Below are positions 24,001 to 31,166 of a DNA stretch of 35,294 nucleotides, one piece after another. The DNA comes from Cyclobacteriaceae bacterium. Its GTDB lineage: Bacteria; Bacteroidota; Bacteroidia; Cytophagales; Cyclobacteriaceae. The position numbers and the translations under genes are program-made. The notes below the pieces were generated by a model, which did no database searches, was not told where the DNA came from, and saw nothing but the letters and a program-made list of their open reading frames with translations. Where the stretch lies: contig WFNR01000013.1 of assembly GCA_015488485.1 (NCBI GenBank), positions 1-35,294 on the forward strand, read 5' to 3'. How positions within the stretch are numbered: position 1 is the first letter of the stretch; every line of letters starts with the position of its first letter.

Positions 24001-24098
24001 AACCCTTTGCTTAGAGCTGCGCTCAACTTCGGGTTTGCAAAAATAAAGCCCGGCACTCGCGTGCCAGGCTTTGCTCTCTTAGTGACCTCGCCAGGATT
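24001..24098. repeat. 98-bp direct repeat, copy 2 (overlaps the intact tRNA-Arg 3' end)
   Basis: Partner of 23827-23924, separated from it by 76 nt. This copy includes the 3'-terminal 16 nt of the intact tRNA-Arg gene and its terminator. The spacer between copies contains the hairpin ACTTTGC-TAC-GCAAAGT and nothing gene-like. Confidence 0.88.
24039..24072 (-). terminator. Terminator of tRNA-Arg
   Basis: On the minus strand a 12-bp stem (AAAGCCTGGCAC with GTGCCGGGCTTT, one T-G pair) and a 4-nt loop is followed by A and five T. It starts 11 nt after the tRNA 3' end. Confidence 0.88.
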
Positions 24099-24156
24099 CA
24101 AACCTGGAACCTCCTGAGCCGTAATCAGGTGCTCTATTCAGTTGAGCTACGAGGCC
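24083..24156 (-). tRNA. tRNA-Arg (anticodon ACG)
   Basis: A 74-nt cloverleaf. The acceptor stem is GGCCTCG with CGAGGTC (one G-U pair), discriminator A. The D arm is GCTC-AACTGAATA-GAGC. The anticodon stem is CCTGA/TCAGG with loop TTACGGC, giving anticodon ACG, normally edited to ICG to read CGN codons. The T arm is CCAGG-TTTGAAT-CCTGG. CCA is not encoded. Confidence 0.97.
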
Positions 24157-24195
24157 GGAAATAATTTGCCAATTGCAGCGTTATCAATTGGACTG

Positions 24196-24203
24196 CAAAT
24201 GTA
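24196..24203 (-). promoter_or_regulatory. -7 promoter box of tRNA-Arg
   Basis: The minus strand reads TACATTTG, a perfect TAnnTTTG. Expected start near 24190, about 33 nt before the tRNA. The leader contains the inverted repeat CCAATTG/CAATTGG (24169-24175, 24185-24191). Confidence 0.5.
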
Positions 24204-24222
24204 GTGCTTTTTTAAAAATCAT

Positions 24223-24230
24223 TATATTTG
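24223..24230 (+). promoter_or_regulatory. -7 promoter box of the outer-membrane barrel gene
   Basis: Perfect TATATTTG, giving a start near 24236 and a leader of about 27 nt. It stands back to back with the divergent tRNA-Arg -7 box, only 19 nt apart. Confidence 0.5.
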
Positions 24231-24262
24231 CGAGCCTGTTTTTGAGTTGGATTTTTGCGCGC

Positions 24263-24991
24263 ATGAAAAAAATCATCCCCTTATTCTTATCCTTGTTTCT
24301 GTCCTTAGGCCTGTTGGCCCAGGAAAAGCAAAAGAAAGAGAAGCCCTCTACCCCGAGCCCCGACTTCCCCGGTACGCTGTCGATAGACTATGGCCTTAAT
24401 TACCTGACCAACAATATCCACGCCATGCGCACCAATCCGTGGCGCTCGGCAACGGTAAATGTTTATTATTTCTACCCTATCAAGCTGGGCGATAGCTTTG
24501 TGTCGGCCAACCCGGGTATCGGTTTTGGGAATGAGAAGCTGGGCTTCGAAGACCCCTATTCTTTTCAGGATTCGGCCGGTTTTGTCTCATTCAAGCCCAT
24601 TGCCGATCTGCCGCGCTTTGCCAACCTGGAAAGCGTAAAACGCACCCAGCTTATTGCCAATTATATTGATTTTAACCTCGAGCTCAGGCTGCATAGCCGC
24701 AAAGAAGATTTTGATCGTAGTTGGTTTATCGGCCTGGGTGGTAAGGTAGGCGTGCTGATTGACGGTAAAACCAAAATCAAGTACAATGAATCGGGTCGCC
24801 AGAAGATTTATAAAGACAAAGACCATTTTTACATGAACTCCTTTCGCTACGGACTGGTAGCCCGCATCGGCTACGGCCCTTTCAACGCTTGGGTGTATTA
24901 CAGCGGCAGCGACCTGTTCCGCGGCAATAAGCTGTTGCATGCCACCAATCCCAGGTTGTGGTCGTTCGGCATCTCGCTGGCTACTTTTTAG
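24263..24991 (+). CDS. Outer-membrane beta-barrel protein, function unknown
   Basis: A 242-aa exported protein. The signal peptide MKKIIPLFLSLFLSLGLLAQ ends near residue 20, followed by a Lys/Pro-rich stretch (about 21-36). From about 40 to the end, alternating hydrophobic/polar strands with many aromatic residues and turns (LSIDYGLNYL, SATVNVYYFYPI, YGLVARIGYG, FNAWVYYSG) predict an eight-strand-like barrel. The protein ends in Phe (SFGISLATF), the usual outer-membrane insertion signal. It resembles the broad PorT/OmpA-barrel type of Bacteroidota without a specific match. The ATG at 24263 was chosen because it starts the signal peptide. A terminator follows at 25014. Confidence 0.8.
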   Translation: MKKIIPLFLSLFLSLGLLAQEKQKKEKPSTPSPDFPGTLSIDYGLNYLTNNIHAMRTNPWRSATVNVYYFYPIKLGDSFVSANPGIGFGNEKLGFEDPYSFQDSAGFVSFKPIADLPRFANLESVKRTQLIANYIDFNLELRLHSRKEDFDRSWFIGLGGKVGVLIDGKTKIKYNESGRQKIYKDKDHFYMNSFRYGLVARIGYGPFNAWVYYSGSDLFRGNKLLHATNPRLWSFGISLATF

Positions 24992-25013
24992 CAAGAAATA
25001 GATACCTCTACGG

Positions 25014-25042
25014 ACGGCCTGCTATCTTTGCAGGCCGTTTTT
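25014..25042 (+). terminator. Terminator whose loop contains the prfC -7 box
   Basis: A perfect 9-bp stem ACGGCCTGC/GCAGGCCGT (25014-25022, 25030-25038) followed by T. The loop holds TATCTTTG (25023-25030), a perfect -7 promoter box for prfC, whose TTG start is 27 nt further on. The same bases thus seem to end one transcript and begin the next. Confidence 0.8.
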
Positions 25043-25056
25043 AATTTAACAATAAT

Positions 25057-26634
25057 TTGAAACTAACCGAAGAAATAGCCAAACGCAGGACTTTCGGCAT
25101 CATCTCACACCCCGATGCCGGCAAGACCACCCTTACCGAAAAGTTGCTGCTCTTTGGCGGTGCCATACAAAAAGCCGGAGCGGTAAAGTCGAGTAAGATT
25201 ACCGACCATGCGCGCTCCGATTTTATGGAGATAGAAAAGCAGCGCGGTATATCGGTGGCCACCTCGGTAATGGGCTTTACCTATCGTGACCGCAAGATAA
25301 ACCTGCTCGATACCCCCGGCCACCAGGATTTTGCCGAAGACACCTATCGCACGCTGACAGCCGTGGACAGCGTGGTGATGGTGATAGACTGTGTAAAAGG
25401 CGTGGAAATCCAGACCGAGAAATTGATGGCCGTATGCCGCAGGCGCAGCACACCGGTTATTGCCTTCATCAACAAGCTCGACCGGGAGGGCAAAGACCCT
25501 TTCGACCTGCTCGATGAGATAGAGGCCAAGCTGGACATCAAGGTGCAACCCCTTAGCTGGCCGATAGGCATGGGCAAGCGCTTCAAAGGGGTATATAGCC
25601 TCTACGAGCAGGCCCTGCACCTGTTTACCCCGGGCCAGCGCACACTCAACGAAGGCATCACAATCACCGACCTGCACGACCCGCAGCTCGACAAGCTGAT
25701 TGGCACAAGCGATGCCGCCCAATTGCGCGAGGACCTGGAGCTATTGCAGGGTGTATATCCGGAGTTTGACAGGCAGGCCTACCTGCAGGGAGAGGTGGCG
25801 CCTGTGTTCTTCGGCAGTGCAGTCAACAACTTCGGGGTGCGCGAACTACTCGACTGTTTTGTGGATATTGCCCCGCCACCCTTGCCGCGGGCTACCGAAA
25901 AGCAGGTAATCGCTCCGGAAGAAGAAGCCTTTTCCGGTTTTATTTTTAAAATCCATGCCAATATGGACCCGCGCCACCGCAACCGCATCGCTTTCCTGCG
26001 GGTCTGCTCCGGGCAATTTGAGCGCAAGAAACCCTACCGCCACCTGCGCCTGCAGAAAGAGCTCAAATTCAGCAACGCCACAGCCTTTATGGCACAAGAC
26101 AAGGAAATCATTGACCTGGCTTACCCAGGCGATATCGTGGGCTTGTACGATACCGGCAACCTGAAGATAGGCGACACCCTGGCTACCACCGATGTAGGCA
26201 TGTACAAAGGTATTCCCAGCTTTTCACCGGAGATTTTCAAGGAGGTAATCAACCGGGATGCCATGAAGGGCAAGCAGCTCGACAAGGGCCTGCGGCAACT
26301 CATGGACGAGGGCGTGGCACAACTGTTTACCTACGAGATGGGCAGCCGCAGGGTGGTAGGCACGGTAGGGGCCCTACAGTTTGAGGTAATCAAATACCGC
26401 CTGGAGCATGAGTATGGTGCGCGCTGTGATTTTCAGCCGCAGCAGATTTATAAGGCCTGCTGGATAGATAGCGACAACCCACGCGCCCTGAAAGAATTTG
26501 TCGAATCGAAATACCGCCATATCGCGCGTGATAAGGATGGCAAGCTGGTGTTTATGGCCGAGTCTGCCACCTGGCTAAATATGGTGCAGGATAATTTTCC
26601 TGATATCCGTTTTCATTTTATTTCCGAATTTTAG
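25057..26634 (+). CDS. prfC: Peptide chain release factor 3 (RF3)
   Basis: Translational GTPase that removes RF1/RF2 from the ribosome after termination. At 525 aa it is the usual size. G1 is SHPDAGKT (about 17-24), switch I contains [13 protein letters not shown]3 is DTPGHQDF, and G4 is NKLD. The C-terminal domains II and III follow without gaps (for example [26 protein letters not shown]). The start codon is TTG at 25057; the N-terminus [19 protein letters not shown] aligns with the family start, and no upstream ATG fits before the promoter box. The pseudouridine synthase gene begins 3 nt after its stop. Confidence 0.96.
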   Translation: MKLTEEIAKRRTFGIISHPDAGKTTLTEKLLLFGGAIQKAGAVKSSKITDHARSDFMEIEKQRGISVATSVMGFTYRDRKINLLDTPGHQDFAEDTYRTLTAVDSVVMVIDCVKGVEIQTEKLMAVCRRRSTPVIAFINKLDREGKDPFDLLDEIEAKLDIKVQPLSWPIGMGKRFKGVYSLYEQALHLFTPGQRTLNEGITITDLHDPQLDKLIGTSDAAQLREDLELLQGVYPEFDRQAYLQGEVAPVFFGSAVNNFGVRELLDCFVDIAPPPLPRATEKQVIAPEEEAFSGFIFKIHANMDPRHRNRIAFLRVCSGQFERKKPYRHLRLQKELKFSNATAFMAQDKEIIDLAYPGDIVGLYDTGNLKIGDTLATTDVGMYKGIPSFSPEIFKEVINRDAMKGKQLDKGLRQLMDEGVAQLFTYEMGSRRVVGTVGALQFEVIKYRLEHEYGARCDFQPQQIYKACWIDSDNPRALKEFVESKYRHIARDKDGKLVFMAESATWLNMVQDNFPDIRFHFISEF

Positions 26635-26637
26635 GGT

Positions 26638-27360
26638 ATGGGTCGCAGTGCAAGGTTTTTTCTGAATGTGGTGTACGAAGACAACCACCTGCTGGTGGTG
26701 AATAAGCCGGCCGGCATGCTGGTGCAGGGCGATGCCACGGGCGACAAGACCCTGCTCGACCATGCCAAAGAGTATATCAAGGAGAAATATCACAAGCCGG
26801 GGGCGGTGTTTCTGGGGGTGGTGCATCGCCTCGACCGGCCGGTGAGCGGCCTGGTGGTTTTGGCGCGCACCTCCAAGGCGCTGGAGCGCATGAACAAGCT
26901 CTTTAGAGACAAAAAGGTACAGAAGATATATTGGGCCATTACGCGCCAAAAACCACGCCCGGGTAGCGGTAAGCTCGTGCATTGGCTGGTAAAAGACCCG
27001 GCCAAAAACAAGGTCACTGCTTACGACCACGAGGTGGCGAGCGCCAAGAGGGCCGAGCTTAAATACCGCTACCTGGGCACCCTCAACCGGCATCACCTGG
27101 TTGAGGTCAGGCCGCTCACCGGCCGCCCGCATCAGATCAGGGTGCAGATGGCGGCCATCGGGTGTCCGCTGCGCGGGGATGTGAAATACGGCTACAAACA
27201 GCCCAACAAGGACGGCTCGATACACCTGCATGCCCGCGGGCTTTACTTTGTGCATCCGGTAAAAAAAGAGCCCCTCTACCTGGAGGCCGGTCTGCCGGAG
27301 ACCGATTTCTGGGAACAGTACTTAAGCCTTATAAAGCCGTCTCCGGCAAATAATGTTTAA
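26638..27360 (+). CDS. RluA-family RNA pseudouridine synthase
   Basis: Converts uridine to pseudouridine in rRNA or tRNA. The 240-aa protein is the catalytic domain only; no S4 domain is present at the N-terminus. Motif I is VNKPAGMLVQ (21-30). Motif II is HRLD (63-66) with the catalytic Asp 66, followed by PVSGLVVLARTSKA. Motif III is EVRPLTGRPHQIRVQMAAIG. It sits 3 nt after prfC and is probably cotranscribed, forming a translation-related pair. The target site cannot be told. Confidence 0.93.
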   Translation: MGRSARFFLNVVYEDNHLLVVNKPAGMLVQGDATGDKTLLDHAKEYIKEKYHKPGAVFLGVVHRLDRPVSGLVVLARTSKALERMNKLFRDKKVQKIYWAITRQKPRPGSGKLVHWLVKDPAKNKVTAYDHEVASAKRAELKYRYLGTLNRHHLVEVRPLTGRPHQIRVQMAAIGCPLRGDVKYGYKQPNKDGSIHLHARGLYFVHPVKKEPLYLEAGLPETDFWEQYLSLIKPSPANNV

Positions 27361-27372
27361 TTTTACCGCAAA

Positions 27373-27380
27373 TATTTTTG
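27373..27380 (+). promoter_or_regulatory. -7 promoter box of the DUF481-like gene
   Basis: Perfect TATTTTTG, 7 nt before the TTG start at 27388, so the transcript should be nearly leaderless. Confidence 0.5.
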
Positions 27381-27387
27381 TTTGGCC

Positions 27388-28410
27388 TTGAAGCGATTCG
27401 TAATATTTCTTACGCTTATCCTGTCATTCCTGCTGGTGGTTGCCGCCTACGCACAAAAGACCGACACTGTTGTTTTTTACAATGGCGACCGGGCGATTTG
27501 TGAAATAAAAAACCTGTCGCAGGGCAAACTGACACTAAGTACGGTAGCCATGGGCACTATTTCGGTAGAATGGCGCAAGGTGGCCTATCTTTCTTCCGAT
27601 AAAAATTTCGAGATTGTTTTAAAAGACCATAGCACCATTTACGGACATATTGTACACGTGGACTCAGCCCGCAATGTAACGCTTTCGTTTGGCATATTTA
27701 CCGAAACCGTACCCATTAGCAGCATCGTGAGCCTTTTCCCTATCAAGAAATCGTTTTGGGCGCGGCTTGATGGAAATTTTTCGCTGGGTTTTTCCTACAC
27801 TCAGGGTACGGAAAACCTACAACTTAACTCATCGGGAAATGTTCACTATCGCAAAAAAAAGTTTATTCACAGCCTCTCGTTCAACATGAATGCCAGTGCC
27901 AACCCCAACAGCCAAAGCCAAAAGCAGGATGGCGGCTATCGGCTGGAATATTATCACCGGCATCGCATTTATAATTCATTTGACGCCAGATGGGAACGTA
28001 ACACCGAGCTGGGACTTAATGCACGCCTGATTACCATGCTGGGTATTGGTTATAGCCCTATTCATAATTCCTACAGTGTGCTATCTATGGAAATAGGGGC
28101 CTCGGCCAACCGCGAATTTACCGTGGCGGACAGTGTTACCAACAATGTGGAAGCGGTAGTGCGAGTGAGTTATAATCTTTATATTTTTTCCACTCCCAAG
28201 TTATTTATCAATATCAAGTCTTCCACCTACCCCAGCCTGACCATACAAAACCGCTTACGCTCTAACTTTGATGCCGGTATCAAGTGGGAAATCTTCAAGG
28301 ATTTTACATTTGATATTACCTACTGGGGCAACTACGACAGCCACCCGATAGACGAAAATGCCCTGAATTACGATTGGGGTCTGACAACTGGCATAGGATA
28401 TACCTTCTGA
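27388..28410 (+). CDS. DUF481-like outer-membrane protein
   Basis: A 340-aa exported protein. Signal peptide KRFVIFLTLILSFLLVVAAYAQ (1-23). Residues about 25-110 form a small beta-rich N-terminal part (VVFYNGDRAICEIKNLSQGKLTLST). From about 115 to the end it shows barrel strands with alternating hydrophobic residues and the DUF481-style opening FSLGFSYTQGTENLQLNSSGN. It ends IGYTF, with a terminal Phe for outer-membrane insertion. The start is taken as TTG at 27388; TTG at 27382 would add two residues. No in-frame ATG fits upstream. Its stop shares one base with the start of the next gene (TGATG). The role of DUF481 proteins is unclear. Confidence 0.82.
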   Translation: MKRFVIFLTLILSFLLVVAAYAQKTDTVVFYNGDRAICEIKNLSQGKLTLSTVAMGTISVEWRKVAYLSSDKNFEIVLKDHSTIYGHIVHVDSARNVTLSFGIFTETVPISSIVSLFPIKKSFWARLDGNFSLGFSYTQGTENLQLNSSGNVHYRKKKFIHSLSFNMNASANPNSQSQKQDGGYRLEYYHRHRIYNSFDARWERNTELGLNARLITMLGIGYSPIHNSYSVLSMEIGASANREFTVADSVTNNVEAVVRVSYNLYIFSTPKLFINIKSSTYPSLTIQNRLRSNFDAGIKWEIFKDFTFDITYWGNYDSHPIDENALNYDWGLTTGIGYTF

Positions 28411-29048
28411 TGCAATATACGGAGAATACCATAGGCTATTTATTCCTGGCACTGAGCTGGCTGGTCTTTTTTGCCGCACATAGCGGTCTGGCTGCCACCT
28501 CGGTCAAGCATTGGCTTACCGGCCGCTGGCCGTTCCTGAAGGCTTGGTATCGGTTGCTGTACAATATTTTGTCCTTGCTTTTGTTGCTGCCGGTCATATA
28601 TTTTTATTTCAAGCTACCGGGCCGGTTGCTGCTGTCCGTCACCTGGTATGGACAGGCAGCCGGTGCGCTTGTAGCGCTCTTTGGTGTCTATGTGCTCCGG
28701 GATGCCTTCCGGTTCTATCATACCGGAGAGTTTTTGGGCACCTACCAGCTACGCCACAAGCACGAGTTCCATCCCGTGCAACTCAACCGCCAGGGCTGGA
28801 ACCGCCTGGTGCGGCATCCGCTTTATTTTGCCACCTTGCTTATCGTGGCCGGCCTGATGCTCTATGCCCCTACCATAAAAATGGCAGTAAATGCTCTGAT
28901 GGTTACCTTGTATCTCTATATAGGTGCCCGCTGGGAAGAGCATAAGCTAATAAGCGAATTTGGTCCGGAATATGAAATTTACCGGCAGGAGGTGTCTATG
29001 CTGCTACCGGTAAAATGGCTGGCCGCTAAACTTCGCAGGAGAGCCTGA
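28410..29048 (+). CDS. Isoprenylcysteine-methyltransferase-like (ICMT/NnrU-type) membrane protein
   Basis: A 212-aa integral membrane protein with about five hydrophobic helices (about 10-30, 42-64, 75-98, 135-155, 158-175). The C-terminal RHPLYFATLLIVAGL and the ARWEEHKLISEFGPEYEIYRQEV stretch match the cofactor-binding end of ICMT-like membrane methyltransferases, where the EE/Y-x-x-Y region contacts SAM. The N-terminal half resembles NnrU-type proteins. Substrate unknown; a small lipid or thiol is possible. The start ATG overlaps the DUF481-like stop by one base, so the two are translationally coupled. It converges on the 29057 gene with only 8 nt between stops. Confidence 0.75.
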   Translation: MQYTENTIGYLFLALSWLVFFAAHSGLAATSVKHWLTGRWPFLKAWYRLLYNILSLLLLLPVIYFYFKLPGRLLLSVTWYGQAAGALVALFGVYVLRDAFRFYHTGEFLGTYQLRHKHEFHPVQLNRQGWNRLVRHPLYFATLLIVAGLMLYAPTIKMAVNALMVTLYLYIGARWEEHKLISEFGPEYEIYRQEVSMLLPVKWLAAKLRRRA

Positions 29049-29056
29049 CGGTTTTA

Positions 29057-29872
29057 TTACCGGGCAAAAAGCATAAGCTCCCACTCCATCAGGGCTGTCA
29101 TGGCAGCCGCCAGCACGAGGTTTATGCTCGGGTCTGCATCTTTGCGCAGCCAAACAAATTTTTTGTTTTGACCGGCCATTCCGCCTCCCATATATTGCAC
29201 TACTCCCAACGTGTGATTGTTTTCGACAAATTCATACCCCAAAGCAGGAATTTTTAAGCCCAAACCTCCATTTGGTTCAAAAGAGCCGATTTGTCGTATA
29301 TCGATCTGGCGATTGCCACGATGCAGCATGCCATAGGTGCGGTAGATACCGTCTGCCTCCAGATTGCGTTCTACCTGCATTGCCCACCTGCCCGTATCAC
29401 TGGCCGTGGTGTTAATCGATACCAGAAATACTTTTTCATCGTTTGTTATGGCATCTTCACCACTGCTTATGGTTACATCACCAAGGGTGAGTAGCTCAAA
29501 CGAATGGCTGGCAGCTTCCTTGCCGTAATAATTGGCATAAACCCTGGCGGTATCGGCACGGCCGTTGCGCAAGGTAAAAGAAAACTCAAGCTCACTTACG
29601 CTTTGGCTTTTGGTGCCCATAAAATTGGACTTGCCGGTAGTGGTCTGCCCTTTTCGTTTGCTGGTTACAACACCATACGGGCCGAAGAAATATCCGGTTA
29701 TCTTACCGAAGCCCTGAAACTTCGTCTTTACCGGCCATTCTTCGGAAGCTGCCTGGAACGCTTTGTTAACGCTGATTTTTTTCTGGGCTGCCAGCGGATT
29801 TGCCATACAGGCCACCAATAACACGGCTACCCAAACCGTCATTACAGTTGATTTTTTTGTTGAATTTTTCAT
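29057..29872 (-). CDS. Secreted protein of unknown function
   Basis: I do not recognise this 271-aa protein. A long signal peptide with an n-region MKNSTKKS leads to a hydrophobic stretch VMTVWVAVLLVACMAN and a likely cleavage at PLAAQ (about residue 29). The Cys at about residue 22 lies inside the hydrophobic core without a good lipobox context, so a lipoprotein is less likely. The mature part is rich in Gly, Thr and beta-forming residues (YFFGPYGVVTSKRKGQT, GLGLKIPALGYEFVEN), with no enzyme motif seen. No membrane anchor follows until a mildly hydrophobic terminal helix (INLVLAAAMTALMEWELML). A periplasmic or cell-surface role is all that can be said. Confidence 0.7.
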   Translation of the reverse strand: MKNSTKKSTVMTVWVAVLLVACMANPLAAQKKISVNKAFQAASEEWPVKTKFQGFGKITGYFFGPYGVVTSKRKGQTTTGKSNFMGTKSQSVSELEFSFTLRNGRADTARVYANYYGKEAASHSFELLTLGDVTISSGEDAITNDEKVFLVSINTTASDTGRWAMQVERNLEADGIYRTYGMLHRGNRQIDIRQIGSFEPNGGLGLKIPALGYEFVENNHTLGVVQYMGGGMAGQNKKFVWLRKDADPSINLVLAAAMTALMEWELMLFAR

Positions 29873-30045
29873 GGTAAAATAGAGTTGGTTAGGTCAGCAA
29901 GTTAGGATGAGGCTGCTTTTGTCCGAAACTGAATCCTGCAAGTTACCGGTTGCCTATTTGCAAATATTCCTAAAAGAGATTGTCTTGTTCAGCCCTGATT
30001 ACCAATAAAGAATTACTAATTTAGCTTCACAGAGCATCCTGCACC

Positions 30046-30669
30046 ATGGACGAAACCCTTATTCGTAAAAAGCTCGGCTTCCTGGGCCCGCAACTGCTGG
30101 ACGAGATACTGGCTCATGCACAGTATCGCGAGATACCGGCCGATACCGAAATACTACGGGCCGGACAATATATCAAGGTAATACCGCTGGTTATTGAGGG
30201 TGCCATTAAGGTGTTCACCCGCTTCAAAGACAAAGAGCTGCTGCTGTACTACATCCGGCCGGAGGAGAGCTGCATCATGTCGTTTGCTGCCAGCCTTAAG
30301 AACACCCCCAGCAAAGTATTTGCCCTTACCGAGGTAGATACGAGTATGCTTCTGCTGCCAGTGAGTAAAATAGATGGCTGGTTTCATAGCTATGCAGGCT
30401 TTAATGAGCTATTCTTCAACCTCTATAATGAGCGCTATATCGATCTGCTCGACACCATCAACCAGCTTTTGTTCAATAAACTCGACCAACGAGTGCTCGA
30501 CCATCTGCGTGCCAAACAGGAGATTGTCGGGGTGAGTACCGTTAAAATTACCCACCGCCAAATAGCTGCCGAGCTGGGCACGGCCCGTGAAGTAATCAGC
30601 CGGATTATCAAAAAACTGGAGAAAGAACAGAAGCTCGAACAGCTACCTGAAGGTATTAAAGTGCTGTAG
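30046..30669 (+). CDS. Crp/Fnr-family transcriptional regulator
   Basis: A 207-aa regulator. The N-terminal cyclic-nucleotide-binding-type beta roll (about 20-115) has ILRAGQYIKVIPLVIEGAIKVF. The cAMP-contacting RS pair is not seen, and there is no N-terminal Cys cluster for an Fnr iron-sulfur centre, so the ligand is unknown. The long dimer helix is about 120-150. The winged helix (about 155-205) has THRQIAAELGTAREVISRIIKKL with the usual recognition helix. A perfect GTGA-N6-TCAC site lies 2 nt after its stop, in front of the next small operon, which it probably controls. The 173-nt upstream gap shows no clear consensus promoter. Confidence 0.92.
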   Translation: MDETLIRKKLGFLGPQLLDEILAHAQYREIPADTEILRAGQYIKVIPLVIEGAIKVFTRFKDKELLLYYIRPEESCIMSFAASLKNTPSKVFALTEVDTSMLLLPVSKIDGWFHSYAGFNELFFNLYNERYIDLLDTINQLLFNKLDQRVLDHLRAKQEIVGVSTVKITHRQIAAELGTAREVISRIIKKLEKEQKLEQLPEGIKVL

Positions 30670-30671
30670 TG

Positions 30672-30685
30672 GTGATAAAAGTCAC
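30672..30685 (+). promoter_or_regulatory. Crp/Fnr-type operator
   Basis: GTGATAAAAGTCAC: a perfect GTGA-N6-TCAC dyad. Its centre (30678.5) lies about 40 nt upstream of the start expected from the -7 box at 30708-30715, the class II activator position. Confidence 0.7.
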
Positions 30686-30707
30686 TGCCTGGCTATTTCA
30701 GTGTTTG

Positions 30708-30715
30708 TACATTTG
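30708..30715 (+). promoter_or_regulatory. -7 promoter box of the small membrane-protein operon
   Basis: Perfect TACATTTG, 3 nt before the ATG at 30719. The transcript should be leaderless. No TTG box at -33 (TGG at 30690-30692 instead), consistent with a need for an activator. Confidence 0.6.
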
Positions 30716-30718
30716 AGT

Positions 30719-30823
30719 ATGCAAATAAAATCAACAGCCGTAAAACTTGTTTTGGCTTGTATTATTTGTCTGTCTGCAATAGCAGGCATCATATGGATTG
30801 TTGAACTTTTAACCAAACAGTAA
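30719..30823 (+). CDS. 34-aa single-span membrane peptide
   Basis: A short gene reading MQIKSTAVKLVLACII and onward, ending VELLTKQ. Two Lys near the start and one at the end flank a hydrophobic helix (about 9-31) with two Cys (14 and 17). It begins 3 nt after a perfect -7 box with a Crp/Fnr dyad at about -41, and the DUF2892 gene starts 4 nt after its stop, so it is very likely translated as the first gene of a two-gene unit. It is not recognised as a known family. The Cys pair in the membrane (C-x-x-C) might be functional; that is speculation. Confidence 0.6.
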   Translation: MQIKSTAVKLVLACIICLSAIAGIIWIVELLTKQ

Positions 30824-30827
30824 AATT

Positions 30828-31031
30828 ATGAAAGCTAATATGGGAGGAGCCGATCGTGCTATCAGGCTCATTATCGCTATCGTTTTGGGTGTATTGTACT
30901 ACATGGGTGTGATTAGCGGCACCCTGGGCATCGTGTTGCTGGTAGTGGCAGCCGTATTTTTGCTTACCAGTCTGGTAAGTTTTTGCCCGCTATATCCCTT
31001 GCTGGGTATTAGCACCAAAAAGAAAGAGTAA
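30828..31031 (+). CDS. DUF2892 (YgaP-like transmembrane) protein
   Basis: A 67-aa protein matching the DUF2892 domain: MGGADRAIRLIIAIVLGVL with the conserved Asp-Arg-x-x-R before helix 1 (about 13-26), helix 2 (about 31-48), then the conserved SFCPLYPLLGIST ending. In YgaP this domain is fused to a rhodanese and the pair has been linked to sulfane-sulfur handling; here it stands alone. Likely cotranscribed with the 34-aa peptide and controlled by the Crp/Fnr regulator just upstream. A terminator follows at 31075. Confidence 0.88.
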   Translation: MKANMGGADRAIRLIIAIVLGVLYYMGVISGTLGIVLLVVAAVFLLTSLVSFCPLYPLLGISTKKKE

Positions 31032-31074
31032 ACCGCTTACGAGTGTTGGGTTATCGTGCATCATGCACGTAAGA

Positions 31075-31104
31075 AAGGCCGTTCCCGCACGGGGCGGTCT
31101 TTTT
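31075..31104 (+). terminator. Terminator after the DUF2892 gene
   Basis: Stem AAGGCCG/CGGTCTT (one G-T pair) with inner CCC/GGG pairing, then TTTTT. A separate perfect hairpin CGTGCA-TCA-TGCACG lies just before it (31055-31069). Confidence 0.8.
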
Positions 31105-31115
31105 GTATGCTATGA

Positions 31116-31145
31116 AAATAAAAAAGCCGCTCCTATTGAAGCGGC
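31116..31145 (-). terminator. Terminator of the atpDC unit
   Basis: On the minus strand, stem GCCGCT/AGCGGC (31145-31140 with 31131-31126) is followed by TTTTTTATTTT. It starts 22 nt after the atpC stop. Confidence 0.88.
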
Positions 31146-31166
31146 CTTGGGTTCTATGTAAGATGT

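Noticed and set aside
23827-24156. Integrative element at tRNA-Arg
   Set aside because: The tRNA-tail repeat looks like an attachment site, but only 76 nt lie between copies and no integrase gene is in the window. The shared stretch also extends 82 nt past the tRNA, better explained by gene duplication and loss.
29955-29966. Perfect palindrome TATTTGCAAATA
   Set aside because: It lies in the divergent gap before the Crp/Fnr gene but does not match the GTGA-N6-TCAC site, has no second copy and is AT-rich enough to occur by chance.
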